This document shows positions 54,112-62,524 of a DNA stretch of 64,000 nucleotides, piece after piece (within the stretch, counting starts at the first letter, position 1; every line of letters begins with the position of its first letter). The notes beneath the pieces were generated by a model. The model was given only the letters and a program-made list of their open reading frames with translations. It did not search any database and was not told where the DNA came from. This DNA comes from Zoogloea sp. Its GTDB lineage: Bacteria; Pseudomonadota; Gammaproteobacteria; Burkholderiales; Rhodocyclaceae. The stretch covers positions 1 to 64,000 of the forward strand of contig NZ_JAOAUU010000131.1 in the NCBI RefSeq assembly GCF_030157465.1, written 5' to 3'. Position numbers and translations under genes: made by a program.

Positions 54112-54927
54112 TCAGGGCAGCAGGTTGGCGACGATGTCCGGGCGGGCAGGGCTGCCGGCGGAAAGGGTCAGGACTTCGACGCCGGTTTCGGTAACCAGCA
54201 CCATGTGCTCCCACTGGGCCGACAGGCTGCGGTCGCGGGTGACGATGGTCCACCCGTCGGGCAGCTCTGAAATGGCCGGCTTGCCGGCGTTGATCATCGG
54301 CTCGATCGTGAAGATCATGCCCGGCTTGAGTTCGATGCCGGTTCCAGCCTTGCCGTAATGCAGCACCTGGGGATCTTCATGGAAGTTGGCCCCGATGCCG
54401 TGTCCGCAGAACTCACGTACAACCGAGAAACCATTCGCTTCCGCATGCTTCTGGATGGCGTGGCCGATGTCGCCGAGATGAGCGCCCGGCTTGACCTGGG
54501 CAATGCCGAGCCACATGCATTCGTAGGTGATTTCACACAGGCGCCTGGCGCGGATAGAGGTTTCGCCGACGATGAACATGCGGCTGGTGTCGCCGTGGTA
54601 ACCATTCTTGATTACGGTGATATCCAGATTGACGATGTCGCCTTTCTTGAGAATCACCTTTTCATTCGGCACCCCGTGGCAAACCTGATGGTTGACCGAC
54701 GTGCATATTGATTTGGGGTAGGGTACGTAGCCCGGCGGGGCGTAGTTCAGGGGGGCGGGAATGCAGCCCTGAACATCGACCATGTAGTCATGGCAAAGCT
54801 TGTCGATTTCGGCGGTGCTGACGCCGGCCTTGACGAAAGGCGTGATGTAATCGAGGACTTCCGAGCCGAGCCGGCCCGCAATGCGCATCTTCTCGATTTC
54901 GTCCGGCGTTTTTATGGTTACGCTCAT
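54112..54927 (-). CDS. map: Methionine aminopeptidase type I
   Basis: Removes N-terminal methionine after deformylation. It has 271 residues. Metal ligands lie in NLDITVIKNGYHGDTSRMF (Asp, Asp), HGIGANFHEDPQVLHY (His), MIFTIEPMIN (Glu), and SAQWEHMVLVTETGVEVLT (Glu). The start is ATG 54927. It is transcribed away from rpsB-tsf, the classical divergent arrangement, and is followed by glnD. Confidence 0.97.
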   Translation of the reverse strand: MSVTIKTPDEIEKMRIAGRLGSEVLDYITPFVKAGVSTAEIDKLCHDYMVDVQGCIPAPLNYAPPGYVPYPKSICTSVNHQVCHGVPNEKVILKKGDIVNLDITVIKNGYHGDTSRMFIVGETSIRARRLCEITYECMWLGIAQVKPGAHLGDIGHAIQKHAEANGFSVVREFCGHGIGANFHEDPQVLHYGKAGTGIELKPGMIFTIEPMINAGKPAISELPDGWTIVTRDRSLSAQWEHMVLVTETGVEVLTLSAGSPARPDIVANLLP

Positions 54928-55030
54928 GGAGGCTTGATCTGCTGGGTTTTTTGAGCCCGTTAGGCTAGCTCATGCAGCCTGTTCGGGCAATGCGCGATGC
55001 GCAGCTCCGCCCGGGAATGGTATGCCGGTC

Positions 55031-55060
55031 TTGAGGGGCGCGGTCGGATACTGCTACAAT
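55031..55060 (+). promoter_or_regulatory. Sigma-70 promoter of rpsB-tsf
   Basis: TTGAGG (55031-55036), 18-base spacer, TACAAT (55055-55060). It gives a leader of about 150 bases to rpsB. The rest of the 289-base map-rpsB gap on the map side shows no other clear element. Confidence 0.7.
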
Positions 55061-55067
55061 CTGCGGC

Positions 55068-55216
55068 TTGGCTGGCAAGGGTGCCAGTCAAAATACACAC
55101 GTCCGGCCCATTGGGGTCCGGCGGGCGTCTGAAAGGATGTCTGCGGCGTAGCCTGATTCTGCACTGGCAGGGTCGGCAGGCCGGGCGGCGGTCAAACCTC
55201 AGTATTGGAGTCAAAA
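55068..55216 (+). promoter_or_regulatory. Structured 5' leader of rpsB
   Basis: A GC-rich leader of about 150 bases. The 5' end carries a 10-bp hairpin TTGGCTGGCA (55068-55077) / TGCCAGTCAA (55082-55091, one G-U). A second GC-rich stem-loop begins around 55104. In other bacteria S2 represses rpsB-tsf through such leaders, so autoregulation is plausible; I cannot assign a known RNA family by eye. Confidence 0.45.
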
Positions 55217-55969
55217 ATGTCTGTCACCATGCGTCAAATGCTCGAAGCGGGCGTCCACTTCGGCCACCAAACCCGTTTCTGGAACCCGAAGATGGCGCCG
55301 TTCATCTTCGGTCAGCGCAACAAGATCCACATCGTCAATCTGGAAAAGACCCTCGTCAAGTACAACGAGGCGACTGCCTTTGTGCGCAAGCTGGCTTCCA
55401 ATCGCGGCAACATCATGTTCGTTGGCACCAAGCGCCAGGCTCGCGAAATCGTGGCTGAAGAAGCCCGTCGCGCCGGCATGCCCTACGTTGACGAGCGCTG
55501 GCTCGGCGGCATGCTCACCAACTTCAAGACCGTCAAGGTTTCGATCAAGCGCCTGAAGGACATGGAAGCCATGGTGGAAGACGGCTCCATCGAGCGTCTG
55601 TCCAAGAAGGAAGCCCTGATGGCCTCCCGCGAACTCGAAAAGCTGCAAAAGAGCCTTGGCGGTATCAAGGAACTCGGCGGCCTGCCGGATGCGCTGTTCG
55701 TCATCGACGTCGGCTACCACAAAATTGCCATCACCGAAGCCAACAAGCTGGGAATCCCGGTTGTGGCCGTGGTCGATACCAACCACTCTCCGGAAGGCGT
55801 CGATTTCGTGATCCCCGGTAACGACGACTCGTCCCGCGCCATCCGTCTGTACGCCCGCGGCATTGCCGACGCTGTGCTGGAAGGTCGCAACCAGATTCTC
55901 CAGGAAATCGTGGGTGCCGGCTCCGACGAATTCGTCGAAGTGGAAGACGGCGCCGAAGAGCAGGCCTGA
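55217..55969 (+). CDS. rpsB: 30S ribosomal protein S2
   Basis: Late-assembling 30S protein that binds S1 and the 16S head/body junction. It has 250 residues. Conserved segments are [55 protein letters not shown], and [24 protein letters not shown]. The start is ATG 55217, 8 bases after TTGGAG. It is followed by a hairpin and tsf. Confidence 0.98.
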   Translation: MSVTMRQMLEAGVHFGHQTRFWNPKMAPFIFGQRNKIHIVNLEKTLVKYNEATAFVRKLASNRGNIMFVGTKRQAREIVAEEARRAGMPYVDERWLGGMLTNFKTVKVSIKRLKDMEAMVEDGSIERLSKKEALMASRELEKLQKSLGGIKELGGLPDALFVIDVGYHKIAITEANKLGIPVVAVVDTNHSPEGVDFVIPGNDDSSRAIRLYARGIADAVLEGRNQILQEIVGAGSDEFVEVEDGAEEQA

Positions 55970-55976
55970 TTTTCCA

Positions 55977-55999
55977 GGCGGGCGCCAGGTGCGCCCGCC
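55977..55999 (+). repeat. rpsB-tsf intercistronic hairpin
   Basis: Perfect 9-bp stem GGCGGGCGC (55977-55985) / GCGCCCGCC (55991-55999) with a 5-base loop and no T-tract. It is in the position where E. coli carries an rpsB-tsf intercistronic attenuator-like hairpin. It may adjust the S2 to EF-Ts ratio. Confidence 0.55.
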
Positions 56000-56046
56000 G
56001 TGCATCACGACTGAATCCAATTCAATAGAATTATCTAGGAGCAAGC

Positions 56047-56943
56047 ATGGCGGAAATTACCGCAAGCATGGTCAAGGAGCTGCGCGAGAAAACCGACGCG
56101 CCGATGATGGAATGCAAGAAGGCGCTGTCCGAAGCCGCTGGCGACATGGCGAAGGCGGAAGAAATTCTGCGCGTCAAGCTGGGCAACAAGGCTTCCAAGG
56201 CTGCCACCCGCGTGACCGCTGAGGGCATTGTCGGCATCTACATCTCCGCCGACGCCAAGCTTGGCGCGATGGTGGAAGTGAACTGCGAGACCGACTTCGT
56301 GGCCAAGAACGACGAGTTTCTGGCTCTGGTCCAGAATGTCGCCGAACTGGTCGCCACCAAGAATCCCGCCGACGTGGAGGCGCTGTCTGCGCTCGAGATC
56401 AACGGTCAGAGCGTCGAAGAAGTCCGCAAGGCGCTGATCGGCAAGATCGGTGAAAACATGTCCATCCGCCGCTTCGTGCGCGTGGATGCCAAGGGCGCTG
56501 TCGCCAGCTACATCCACGGTGGTTCCAAGATCGGCGTGCTGATCGACCTCGTGGGCGGCGACGAAGCCCTTGCGAAGGACCTGGCCATGCACATCGCCGC
56601 GTCCAAGCCGAAGTCTCTCGACGCCTCCGGCGTACCCGCCGAGCTGCTCGAAGTCGAGCGTCGCATCGCCATCGAGAAGGCCCGCGAAGCCGGCAAGCCG
56701 GACGCCATGCTCGAGAAGATCGCCGACGGCACCGTCCAGAAGTTCCTCAAGGACGTGACCTTGCTGGATCAGGTCTTCGTCAAGGCGGAAGACGGCAAGC
56801 AGACGGTCAGCCAGCTCCTGAAGGCCAAGGGTGCATCCGTGGCCGGCTTCACGCTGTTCATCGTCGGTGAAGGCATCGAGAAGAAAGTGACCGACTTCGC
56901 TGCTGAAGTGGCTGCCCAGGCCGCCGCGGCTGCGCAGAAGTAA
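56047..56943 (+). CDS. tsf: Elongation factor Ts
   Basis: Nucleotide-exchange factor for EF-Tu. It has 298 residues. An N-terminal UBA-like domain ([24 protein letters not shown]) is followed by the EF-Tu contact motif [12 protein letters not shown] and the core subdomains with a C-terminal module. AGGAGC precedes ATG 56047. It sits in the standard rpsB-tsf-pyrH-frr order. Confidence 0.98.
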   Translation: MAEITASMVKELREKTDAPMMECKKALSEAAGDMAKAEEILRVKLGNKASKAATRVTAEGIVGIYISADAKLGAMVEVNCETDFVAKNDEFLALVQNVAELVATKNPADVEALSALEINGQSVEEVRKALIGKIGENMSIRRFVRVDAKGAVASYIHGGSKIGVLIDLVGGDEALAKDLAMHIAASKPKSLDASGVPAELLEVERRIAIEKAREAGKPDAMLEKIADGTVQKFLKDVTLLDQVFVKAEDGKQTVSQLLKAKGASVAGFTLFIVGEGIEKKVTDFAAEVAAQAAAAAQK

Positions 56944-56956
56944 GAGGTAGATCACA

Positions 56957-57673
56957 ATGAGTCAGCCTGCCTACAAGCGAATTCTCCTCAAGCTCTCCGG
57001 CGAAGCCCTGATGGGCGACGACGCCTATGGTATCAATCAGGATGTCGTTGGCGGGATTGTCCGGGATGTGGTCGAGGTGACCCGTCTCGGTGTCGAGGTC
57101 GGAGTCGTTATTGGAGGCGGGAACATCTTCCGTGGAATGGCAGGGGCGGCATCCGGTATGGATCGCGCTACTGCCGACTACATGGGGATGCTGGCCACCG
57201 TGATGAACGCCATGGCCCTTGCGGACGCATTTCGCGCCGCGGGGGTCAATGCGCGTGTCCAGTCCGCATTGCGGATCGACCAGGTGGTCGAGCCCTACAT
57301 ACGCGGCAAGGCAATTCGTTACCTCGAAGAGGGACGTGTCGTCATTTTCGGTGCCGGAACAGGTAACCCGTTTTTTACGACCGATACGGCTGCCGCGCTG
57401 CGCGGCTCCGAGATCGGTGCAGATATCGTGCTTAAAGCCACCAAGGTGGATGGCATCTACACCGCCGATCCGAAGAAGGATCCGACAGCGACGCGCTTTC
57501 AGCGGATTTCCTTCGACGAGGCAATCAGTCGGAATCTGGCGGTGATGGACGCGACTGCGTTCGCTTTGTGCCGTGATCAGCGTCTGCCGATCAATGTCTT
57601 CAGCCTCTTCAAGAGCGGCGCGCTGAAGCGCGTCGTGATGGGCGAGGATGAAGGTACACTGGTTTATTGCTGA
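56957..57673 (+). CDS. pyrH: UMP kinase
   Basis: Hexameric bacterial UMP kinase of the amino-acid-kinase fold, making UDP. It has 238 residues. Motifs are [43 protein letters not shown], and [18 protein letters not shown]. It follows tsf by 13 bases and ends 10 bases before frr. Confidence 0.98.
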   Translation: MSQPAYKRILLKLSGEALMGDDAYGINQDVVGGIVRDVVEVTRLGVEVGVVIGGGNIFRGMAGAASGMDRATADYMGMLATVMNAMALADAFRAAGVNARVQSALRIDQVVEPYIRGKAIRYLEEGRVVIFGAGTGNPFFTTDTAAALRGSEIGADIVLKATKVDGIYTADPKKDPTATRFQRISFDEAISRNLAVMDATAFALCRDQRLPINVFSLFKSGALKRVVMGEDEGTLVYC

Positions 57674-57683
57674 GGATGAACCG

Positions 57684-58241
57684 ATGATTTCGGAACTCAA
57701 GAAAACTACTGAAGCCAAGATGCAGAAGTCCATCGAGTCGCTCAAGCTGGATCTCGCCAAAGTGAGAACCGGACGCGCGCATACCGGGATTCTGGATCAT
57801 GTTACGGTTGATTATTACGGCAGCCCCGTGCCGATCAGTCAGGTTGCCAACGTGACGCTGATCGACTCCCGCACGCTGGGTGTTCAACCGTGGGAAAAGC
57901 CGATGGTCGGCAAGGTTGAAAAGGCCATCCGCGACGCTGATCTGGGGCTGAATCCTGCGTCCCAAGGCGAAATTATTCGCGTTCCCATGCCCGCACTGAC
58001 CGAAGAGCGCCGCAAGGAACTGATCAAGGTGGTCAAGGGCGAAGGCGAAGGTACCAAGGTTGCTGTGCGCAATCTGCGCCGTGACGCCAATGCTTCGCTC
58101 AAGGACGCGCTCAAGGCGAAAACGATTTCCGAGGACGACGAACGTCGGACTCAGGACGAAATCCAGAAGCTGACCGACAAGGCTGTCATTGAAATCGACA
58201 AGCTTCTCGCACAGAAGGAACAAGAGCTGATGCAGATCTGA
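57684..58241 (+). CDS. frr: Ribosome recycling factor
   Basis: Splits post-termination ribosomes with EF-G. It has 185 residues, the standard length. Family segments are [63 protein letters not shown], and the [11 protein letters not shown] hinge region. The start is ATG 57684; the longer upstream frame lies in pyrH. Confidence 0.98.
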   Translation: MISELKKTTEAKMQKSIESLKLDLAKVRTGRAHTGILDHVTVDYYGSPVPISQVANVTLIDSRTLGVQPWEKPMVGKVEKAIRDADLGLNPASQGEIIRVPMPALTEERRKELIKVVKGEGEGTKVAVRNLRRDANASLKDALKAKTISEDDERRTQDEIQKLTDKAVIEIDKLLAQKEQELMQI

Positions 58242-58289
58242 CACGCGTGTCAGTTGCTGCTTTTACGGTTCTTGTCAGGCGGAGATAAC

Positions 58290-59078
58290 ATGGTGCGATT
58301 GCCGTTTACGAGCTCCACGCGGAGCGTGCCCGAGGCCGTTCAGGTCCCGCGGCATATCGCGATAATCATGGACGGCAACGGGCGCTGGGCGCGAAAGCGT
58401 TTTATGCCGCGGGTCGCTGGTCATGCAAAGGGTGTCGACTCCCTGCGCGAGGTTATCCGGACCTGCCTCGATCGGGGCGTCGAGTACCTCACCGTCTTTG
58501 CCTTCAGTTCCGAAAACTGGCGTCGGCCTCAGGACGAGGTGTCTTTCCTGATGCAGTTGTTCGTGAAATCCCTCAAGGCGGAAATCGAGCGGATTCACCG
58601 AAATAACATTCGTCTGCGCGTGGTGGGTGAGCTCGAGCGTTTCGACAAGGCGCTGGTGGATCTCATTCGCGACGGGGAGACGCTTACCGCCGGCAACACC
58701 AAGATGAATCTGACGATCTGCGCGAATTACGGCGGACGCTGGGACATCATGCAGGCCGTCGGTAAAATGATCGCTGCAGGCCAAGGCAGTCCTGGCGGGT
58801 TCTCGGAAGAGGATCTGGTGCCCCATCTCGCTCTGGGTTTCAGCCCTGAGCCTGATCTCTTCATCCGTACGGGTGGCGAGAAGCGGATCAGCAATTTCAT
58901 GCTCTGGCAGCTCGCCTATTCCGAATTGTATTTCACCGACAAGCTGTGGCCGGAGTTTGGTGAAGCCGAACTCGACGAGGCGATTGCGTCTTACCAAGGA
59001 CGCGAGCGTCGCTTCGGCAGGACCAGCGAGCAGCTCGTCAAGGGCGAATCCGACCCCTCAGCGCCCGGCCATGCTTAA
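58290..59078 (+). CDS. uppS: Undecaprenyl diphosphate synthase
   Basis: cis-Prenyltransferase making the C55 lipid carrier for peptidoglycan and O-antigen. It has 262 residues. The catalytic Asp is D28 in IAIIMDGNGRWAR; AFSSENWRRP, NLTICANYGGRWDI and LFIRTGGEKRISNFMLWQLAYSELYF are diagnostic. The start is ATG 58290, after GGCGGAG. It overlaps cdsA by 8 bases. Confidence 0.97.
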   Translation: MVRLPFTSSTRSVPEAVQVPRHIAIIMDGNGRWARKRFMPRVAGHAKGVDSLREVIRTCLDRGVEYLTVFAFSSENWRRPQDEVSFLMQLFVKSLKAEIERIHRNNIRLRVVGELERFDKALVDLIRDGETLTAGNTKMNLTICANYGGRWDIMQAVGKMIAAGQGSPGGFSEEDLVPHLALGFSPEPDLFIRTGGEKRISNFMLWQLAYSELYFTDKLWPEFGEAELDEAIASYQGRERRFGRTSEQLVKGESDPSAPGHA

Positions 59079-59898
59079 GGCGCGGGTCATCACCGCGCTG
59101 CTCCTTCTTGCGGGCCTGCTTTCCGCTGTATTCCTGCTTCCAGCCTTCGGCTGGCTTGTTTTCGTGTCGGTCGTGTGTGGCGCGGCGGCTGCGGAGTGGG
59201 GCGGAATCGTCGGTTTTTCGGTTGTCCGTCAACGTGTGTATGCGCTCTTGCTCGGACTCATCTGCCTGGCTGGTGGGCTGGTTGCAGGCTTGCACCGCGA
59301 AGAAACCGTAGCCCCATTCAGCCTGATTCCAGTTTATGCAGTCAGTGCGTTGTTCTGGATACTCTGCGCTCCGTTCTGGTTAAGGGCTCGCTGGGCCTTG
59401 TCTGGCAACGCAGCATCGGCCATCGTCGGTGTCGTCCTGTTGTTGCCTCCCAGCCTGGCGATGGCTCATCTGCGACTCCTCAGTCCGTGGCTCTTGCTTG
59501 GCGTGATGGCGGCAGTGTGGGTCGCCGATATTGCTGCCTACTTCACCGGTCGTGCTTTCGGGAGGCGCAAGCTTGCCCCTTCGATCAGTCCCGGCAAAAG
59601 CTGGGAAGGTGCTTACGGTGCGGTGGTTGGCGTGGTGATTTATGGCTTCCTGTGCCTTTCATTCACAGGTCACGGCGTGACCGACGCCGGCACGGTTGCT
59701 GTCATCGTTGGCGCCTTGGTTGCGTTCACGGCGATCAGCATCATGGGTGACCTGTTTGAATCGATGCTCAAGCGTCAGGCCGGAGTCAAGGATAGCGGAA
59801 CCCTTCTTCCTGGCCACGGTGGAATTCTCGACCGGATCGACAGTCTGACGTCGACCTTGCCTTTTGCCGGTCTGCTGGTGCTCTGGTTCGCACGATAA
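59071..59898 (+). CDS. cdsA: Phosphatidate cytidylyltransferase
   Basis: Integral membrane enzyme making CDP-diacylglycerol from phosphatidate and CTP. It has 275 residues with about seven or eight hydrophobic segments. The C-terminal signature is SIMGDLFESMLKRQAGVKDS, then LLPGHGGILDRIDSL. SPGKSWEGAYGAVV precedes it. The start is ATG 59071 inside the uppS end. It is followed by dxr after 3 bases. Confidence 0.96.
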   Translation: MLKARVITALLLLAGLLSAVFLLPAFGWLVFVSVVCGAAAAEWGGIVGFSVVRQRVYALLLGLICLAGGLVAGLHREETVAPFSLIPVYAVSALFWILCAPFWLRARWALSGNAASAIVGVVLLLPPSLAMAHLRLLSPWLLLGVMAAVWVADIAAYFTGRAFGRRKLAPSISPGKSWEGAYGAVVGVVIYGFLCLSFTGHGVTDAGTVAVIVGALVAFTAISIMGDLFESMLKRQAGVKDSGTLLPGHGGILDRIDSLTSTLPFAGLLVLWFAR

Positions 59899-59901
59899 GT
59901 C

Positions 59902-61095
59902 ATGGCCCACGACAAAAAATTCATCACTGTTCTTGGCGCGACGGGCTCCATTGGCGTCAGCACGCTTGACGTAGCGTCACGTCACCCTGAGCGCTACGGG
60001 GTTTTTGCATTGACTGCTCACCGTCAGGTGGACAAGCTTTTCGAGCAGTGCATGACCCATCGTCCCGCCTACGCAGTGCTGGATCGCACAGAGGACGCCC
60101 AGCGCCTGCAGTCGCGCCTCGATAGTGCCGGGTGCTGCACCGAAGTGCTTGCTGGACCCGGTTCGCTTGCTGCTGTGGCGTCGGCACCAGAGGTGGATAT
60201 GGTGATGGCGGCGATCGTGGGTGCCGCCGGTCTCGTTCCGGCTCTCGCCGCTGCGCGTAGTGGAAAGCGCATCCTGCTCGCCAACAAGGAGGCGCTTGTG
60301 ATGTCGGGAGCGCTGTTCATGCAGGAGGTTGCATCCAATGGTGCAACCCTGCTGCCCATCGACAGCGAACACAACGCGATATTTCAGGCCCTGCCGGCTG
60401 GCTTCCGGCAGAAGATAGACGGAACCGAAGTCACCCGTATCCTGCTCACCGCTTCAGGAGGGCCGTTCCGATGCAAGCCTGTTGAGGAGCTCGCAGCCGT
60501 GACGCCGGAAATGGCCTGTGCTCATCCGAACTGGGTCATGGGGCGGAAAATCTCAGTCGATTCGGCGACGATGATGAACAAGGGGCTGGAGGTTATCGAG
60601 GCGCACTGGTTGTTCAGCGCGCCTGCCGAACGGATCGAGGTCGTCATCCACCCTGAGAGCGTGATCCACTCGATGGTGGCTTACGTGGATGGCTCCGTTC
60701 TCGCGCAGCTCGGTAACCCTGACATGCGCACGCCGATTGCACATGCCATGGCCTATCCGGAGCGCGTGGATGCTGGCGTCCGGCCGCTGGATCTCTTTGC
60801 AATAGGGCAGCTCAACTTCGAGCGCCCTGACCTCGAGCGTTTTCCTTGTCTTGCGCTCGCCTATCGCGCGCTCGAAGTGGGCGCCACGGCACCGGCTGTG
60901 CTCAACGCAGCCAATGAGGTGGCGGTGGGGAGTTTCCTTGAGGGGGGGCTGCGTTTCGACCGGATCTCGGGCGTTATCGCTGCAACTCTCGATGCCATGG
61001 AAATGCAGCCTGCCGATTCGCTGGATAGCGTGCTGGAGGCTGATCGGCGCGCCCGGCTGGTGGCGGCGAATTTCGTTCGCCAGTTCCTTCAGTGA
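59902..61095 (+). CDS. dxr: 1-Deoxy-D-xylulose 5-phosphate reductoisomerase
   Basis: NADPH-dependent first committed enzyme of the MEP isoprenoid pathway, feeding UppS. It has 397 residues. The NADPH motif is [57 protein letters not shown] and [29 protein letters not shown] form the catalytic site. Its place in cdsA-dxr-rseP-bamA is canonical. Confidence 0.98.
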   Translation: MAHDKKFITVLGATGSIGVSTLDVASRHPERYGVFALTAHRQVDKLFEQCMTHRPAYAVLDRTEDAQRLQSRLDSAGCCTEVLAGPGSLAAVASAPEVDMVMAAIVGAAGLVPALAAARSGKRILLANKEALVMSGALFMQEVASNGATLLPIDSEHNAIFQALPAGFRQKIDGTEVTRILLTASGGPFRCKPVEELAAVTPEMACAHPNWVMGRKISVDSATMMNKGLEVIEAHWLFSAPAERIEVVIHPESVIHSMVAYVDGSVLAQLGNPDMRTPIAHAMAYPERVDAGVRPLDLFAIGQLNFERPDLERFPCLALAYRALEVGATAPAVLNAANEVAVGSFLEGGLRFDRISGVIAATLDAMEMQPADSLDSVLEADRRARLVAANFVRQFLQ

Positions 61096-61153
61096 CGGGT
61101 ATGCGCCCGGCGCTTCCGAAGGGCGCGCGTCGCCTGTGTCTTGAGGTCTCCCG

Positions 61154-62518
61154 ATGAGTCTGCTGGATTACGTCCTGCCTTTCCTGCTGGCGCTCGGCAT
61201 TCTGATTGTCGTGCATGAGTTTGGCCACTATCTGGTGGCCCGCTTGTGCGGTGTCCGCGTGCTGCGTTTTTCCCTGGGTTTCGGAAAGCCCCTTTTGGTG
61301 TGGCGTGCCGGCGCGGACAAGACGGAATGGGTGTTGTCGCTGTTCCCGCTGGGCGGCTACGTAAAAATGCTCGATGAGCGCGAGGCGCCCGTGCATTCCG
61401 ATGAGCTGCATCGGGCATTCAACAGGCAGAGTGTGTGGCGCAGAATTGCCATCGTGGTCGCGGGGCCGGTTGCCAACCTCTTGCTGGCTATCGCGCTTTA
61501 CTGGGGCCTGTACGTAGGTGGAGTCGAGGAGTTGCGGCCGCGCCTCGGTGCACCTGTGGCTGGGAGCCAGGCAGAGCGGGTCGGTTTCCGGGATGGTGAG
61601 CTGATTCGTTCGGTGAATGGACGAGCGGTTGAAACCTGGCAGGAGTTTCGCTGGCGTCTGCTCGACGATGCGCTTGAGCGCCGCGGAGCACGTATCGAGA
61701 CGATCAATGGTGCTCGGGAAATCGTGATTCGAGATCTGGATCTGGTGGCCGTCGACGTGGATCAGAGCCAGAGTGATGTTGCCAGCCAGCTGGGCCTGCA
61801 GCTTTACCGCCCCAATCTGCCGGCGGTGCTCGGCAAGCTGACTCCGGACGGCCCCGCTCAGGCAGCCGGCATGCGATCGGGTGACCGCGTGTTGCGTATC
61901 GGCGAAAAGCGGGTCAATGGATGGGGAGACCTGGTGGCTATCGTGCGTGATGCGCCGGGGCAGTCGCTCGAAGTGGAGGTCGAGCGTGACGGTCAGTCTG
62001 CGGTCTTCCGCCTGGAGCCCAGGGGGGTCGAAGAAAACGGTCGCAGGATCGGCCGTATCGGTGTTTCGATGGCCGATGCCGAAGCGCAGCGCGAGCTGCT
62101 CTTCGTGACCGTGCGCTACGGTGTGGTCGATGCGCTGATCAAGGGGTTCGACCAGACATGGGATACTGCAGCCATGAGCCTGAGCGTAATGGGGCGCATG
62201 ATAACGGGTGACGTTTCCGTAAAAAACCTCAGTGGCCCTGTGACGATCGCCGATTTTGCAGGACAGTCGGCGCGTATGGGTTTGTCCCATTACATCAAGT
62301 TTCTCGCGCTCATCAGCATCAGCCTGGGGGTTCTCAATCTGCTGCCGGTGCCTGTGCTTGATGGCGGGCACTTGCTGTATTATGTGATCGAGATCATCAA
62401 GGGCGGCCCGGTTTCCGAGCGGATTATGGAGATCGGTCAGCAGATTGGAATGGCTCTGCTGGCGGCGCTAATGGCTTTTGCCTTCTACAACGACATCAAC
62501 CGCCTTGTTGCTAGCTGA
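61154..62518 (+). CDS. rseP: Site-2 protease RseP
   Basis: Intramembrane zinc protease that cleaves anti-sigma-E RseA in the envelope-stress response and clears signal peptides. It has 454 residues. The zinc motif is HEFGH (21-25) in the first transmembrane helix. Two periplasmic PDZ domains follow (about 115-200 and 205-290). LNLLPVPVLDGGHLLYYVIE gives the third ligand Asp. It lies just ahead of bamA, with which it is typically co-expressed. Confidence 0.97.
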   Translation: MSLLDYVLPFLLALGILIVVHEFGHYLVARLCGVRVLRFSLGFGKPLLVWRAGADKTEWVLSLFPLGGYVKMLDEREAPVHSDELHRAFNRQSVWRRIAIVVAGPVANLLLAIALYWGLYVGGVEELRPRLGAPVAGSQAERVGFRDGELIRSVNGRAVETWQEFRWRLLDDALERRGARIETINGAREIVIRDLDLVAVDVDQSQSDVASQLGLQLYRPNLPAVLGKLTPDGPAQAAGMRSGDRVLRIGEKRVNGWGDLVAIVRDAPGQSLEVEVERDGQSAVFRLEPRGVEENGRRIGRIGVSMADAEAQRELLFVTVRYGVVDALIKGFDQTWDTAAMSLSVMGRMITGDVSVKNLSGPVTIADFAGQSARMGLSHYIKFLALISISLGVLNLLPVPVLDGGHLLYYVIEIIKGGPVSERIMEIGQQIGMALLAALMAFAFYNDINRLVAS

Positions 62519-62524
62519 AATCGG

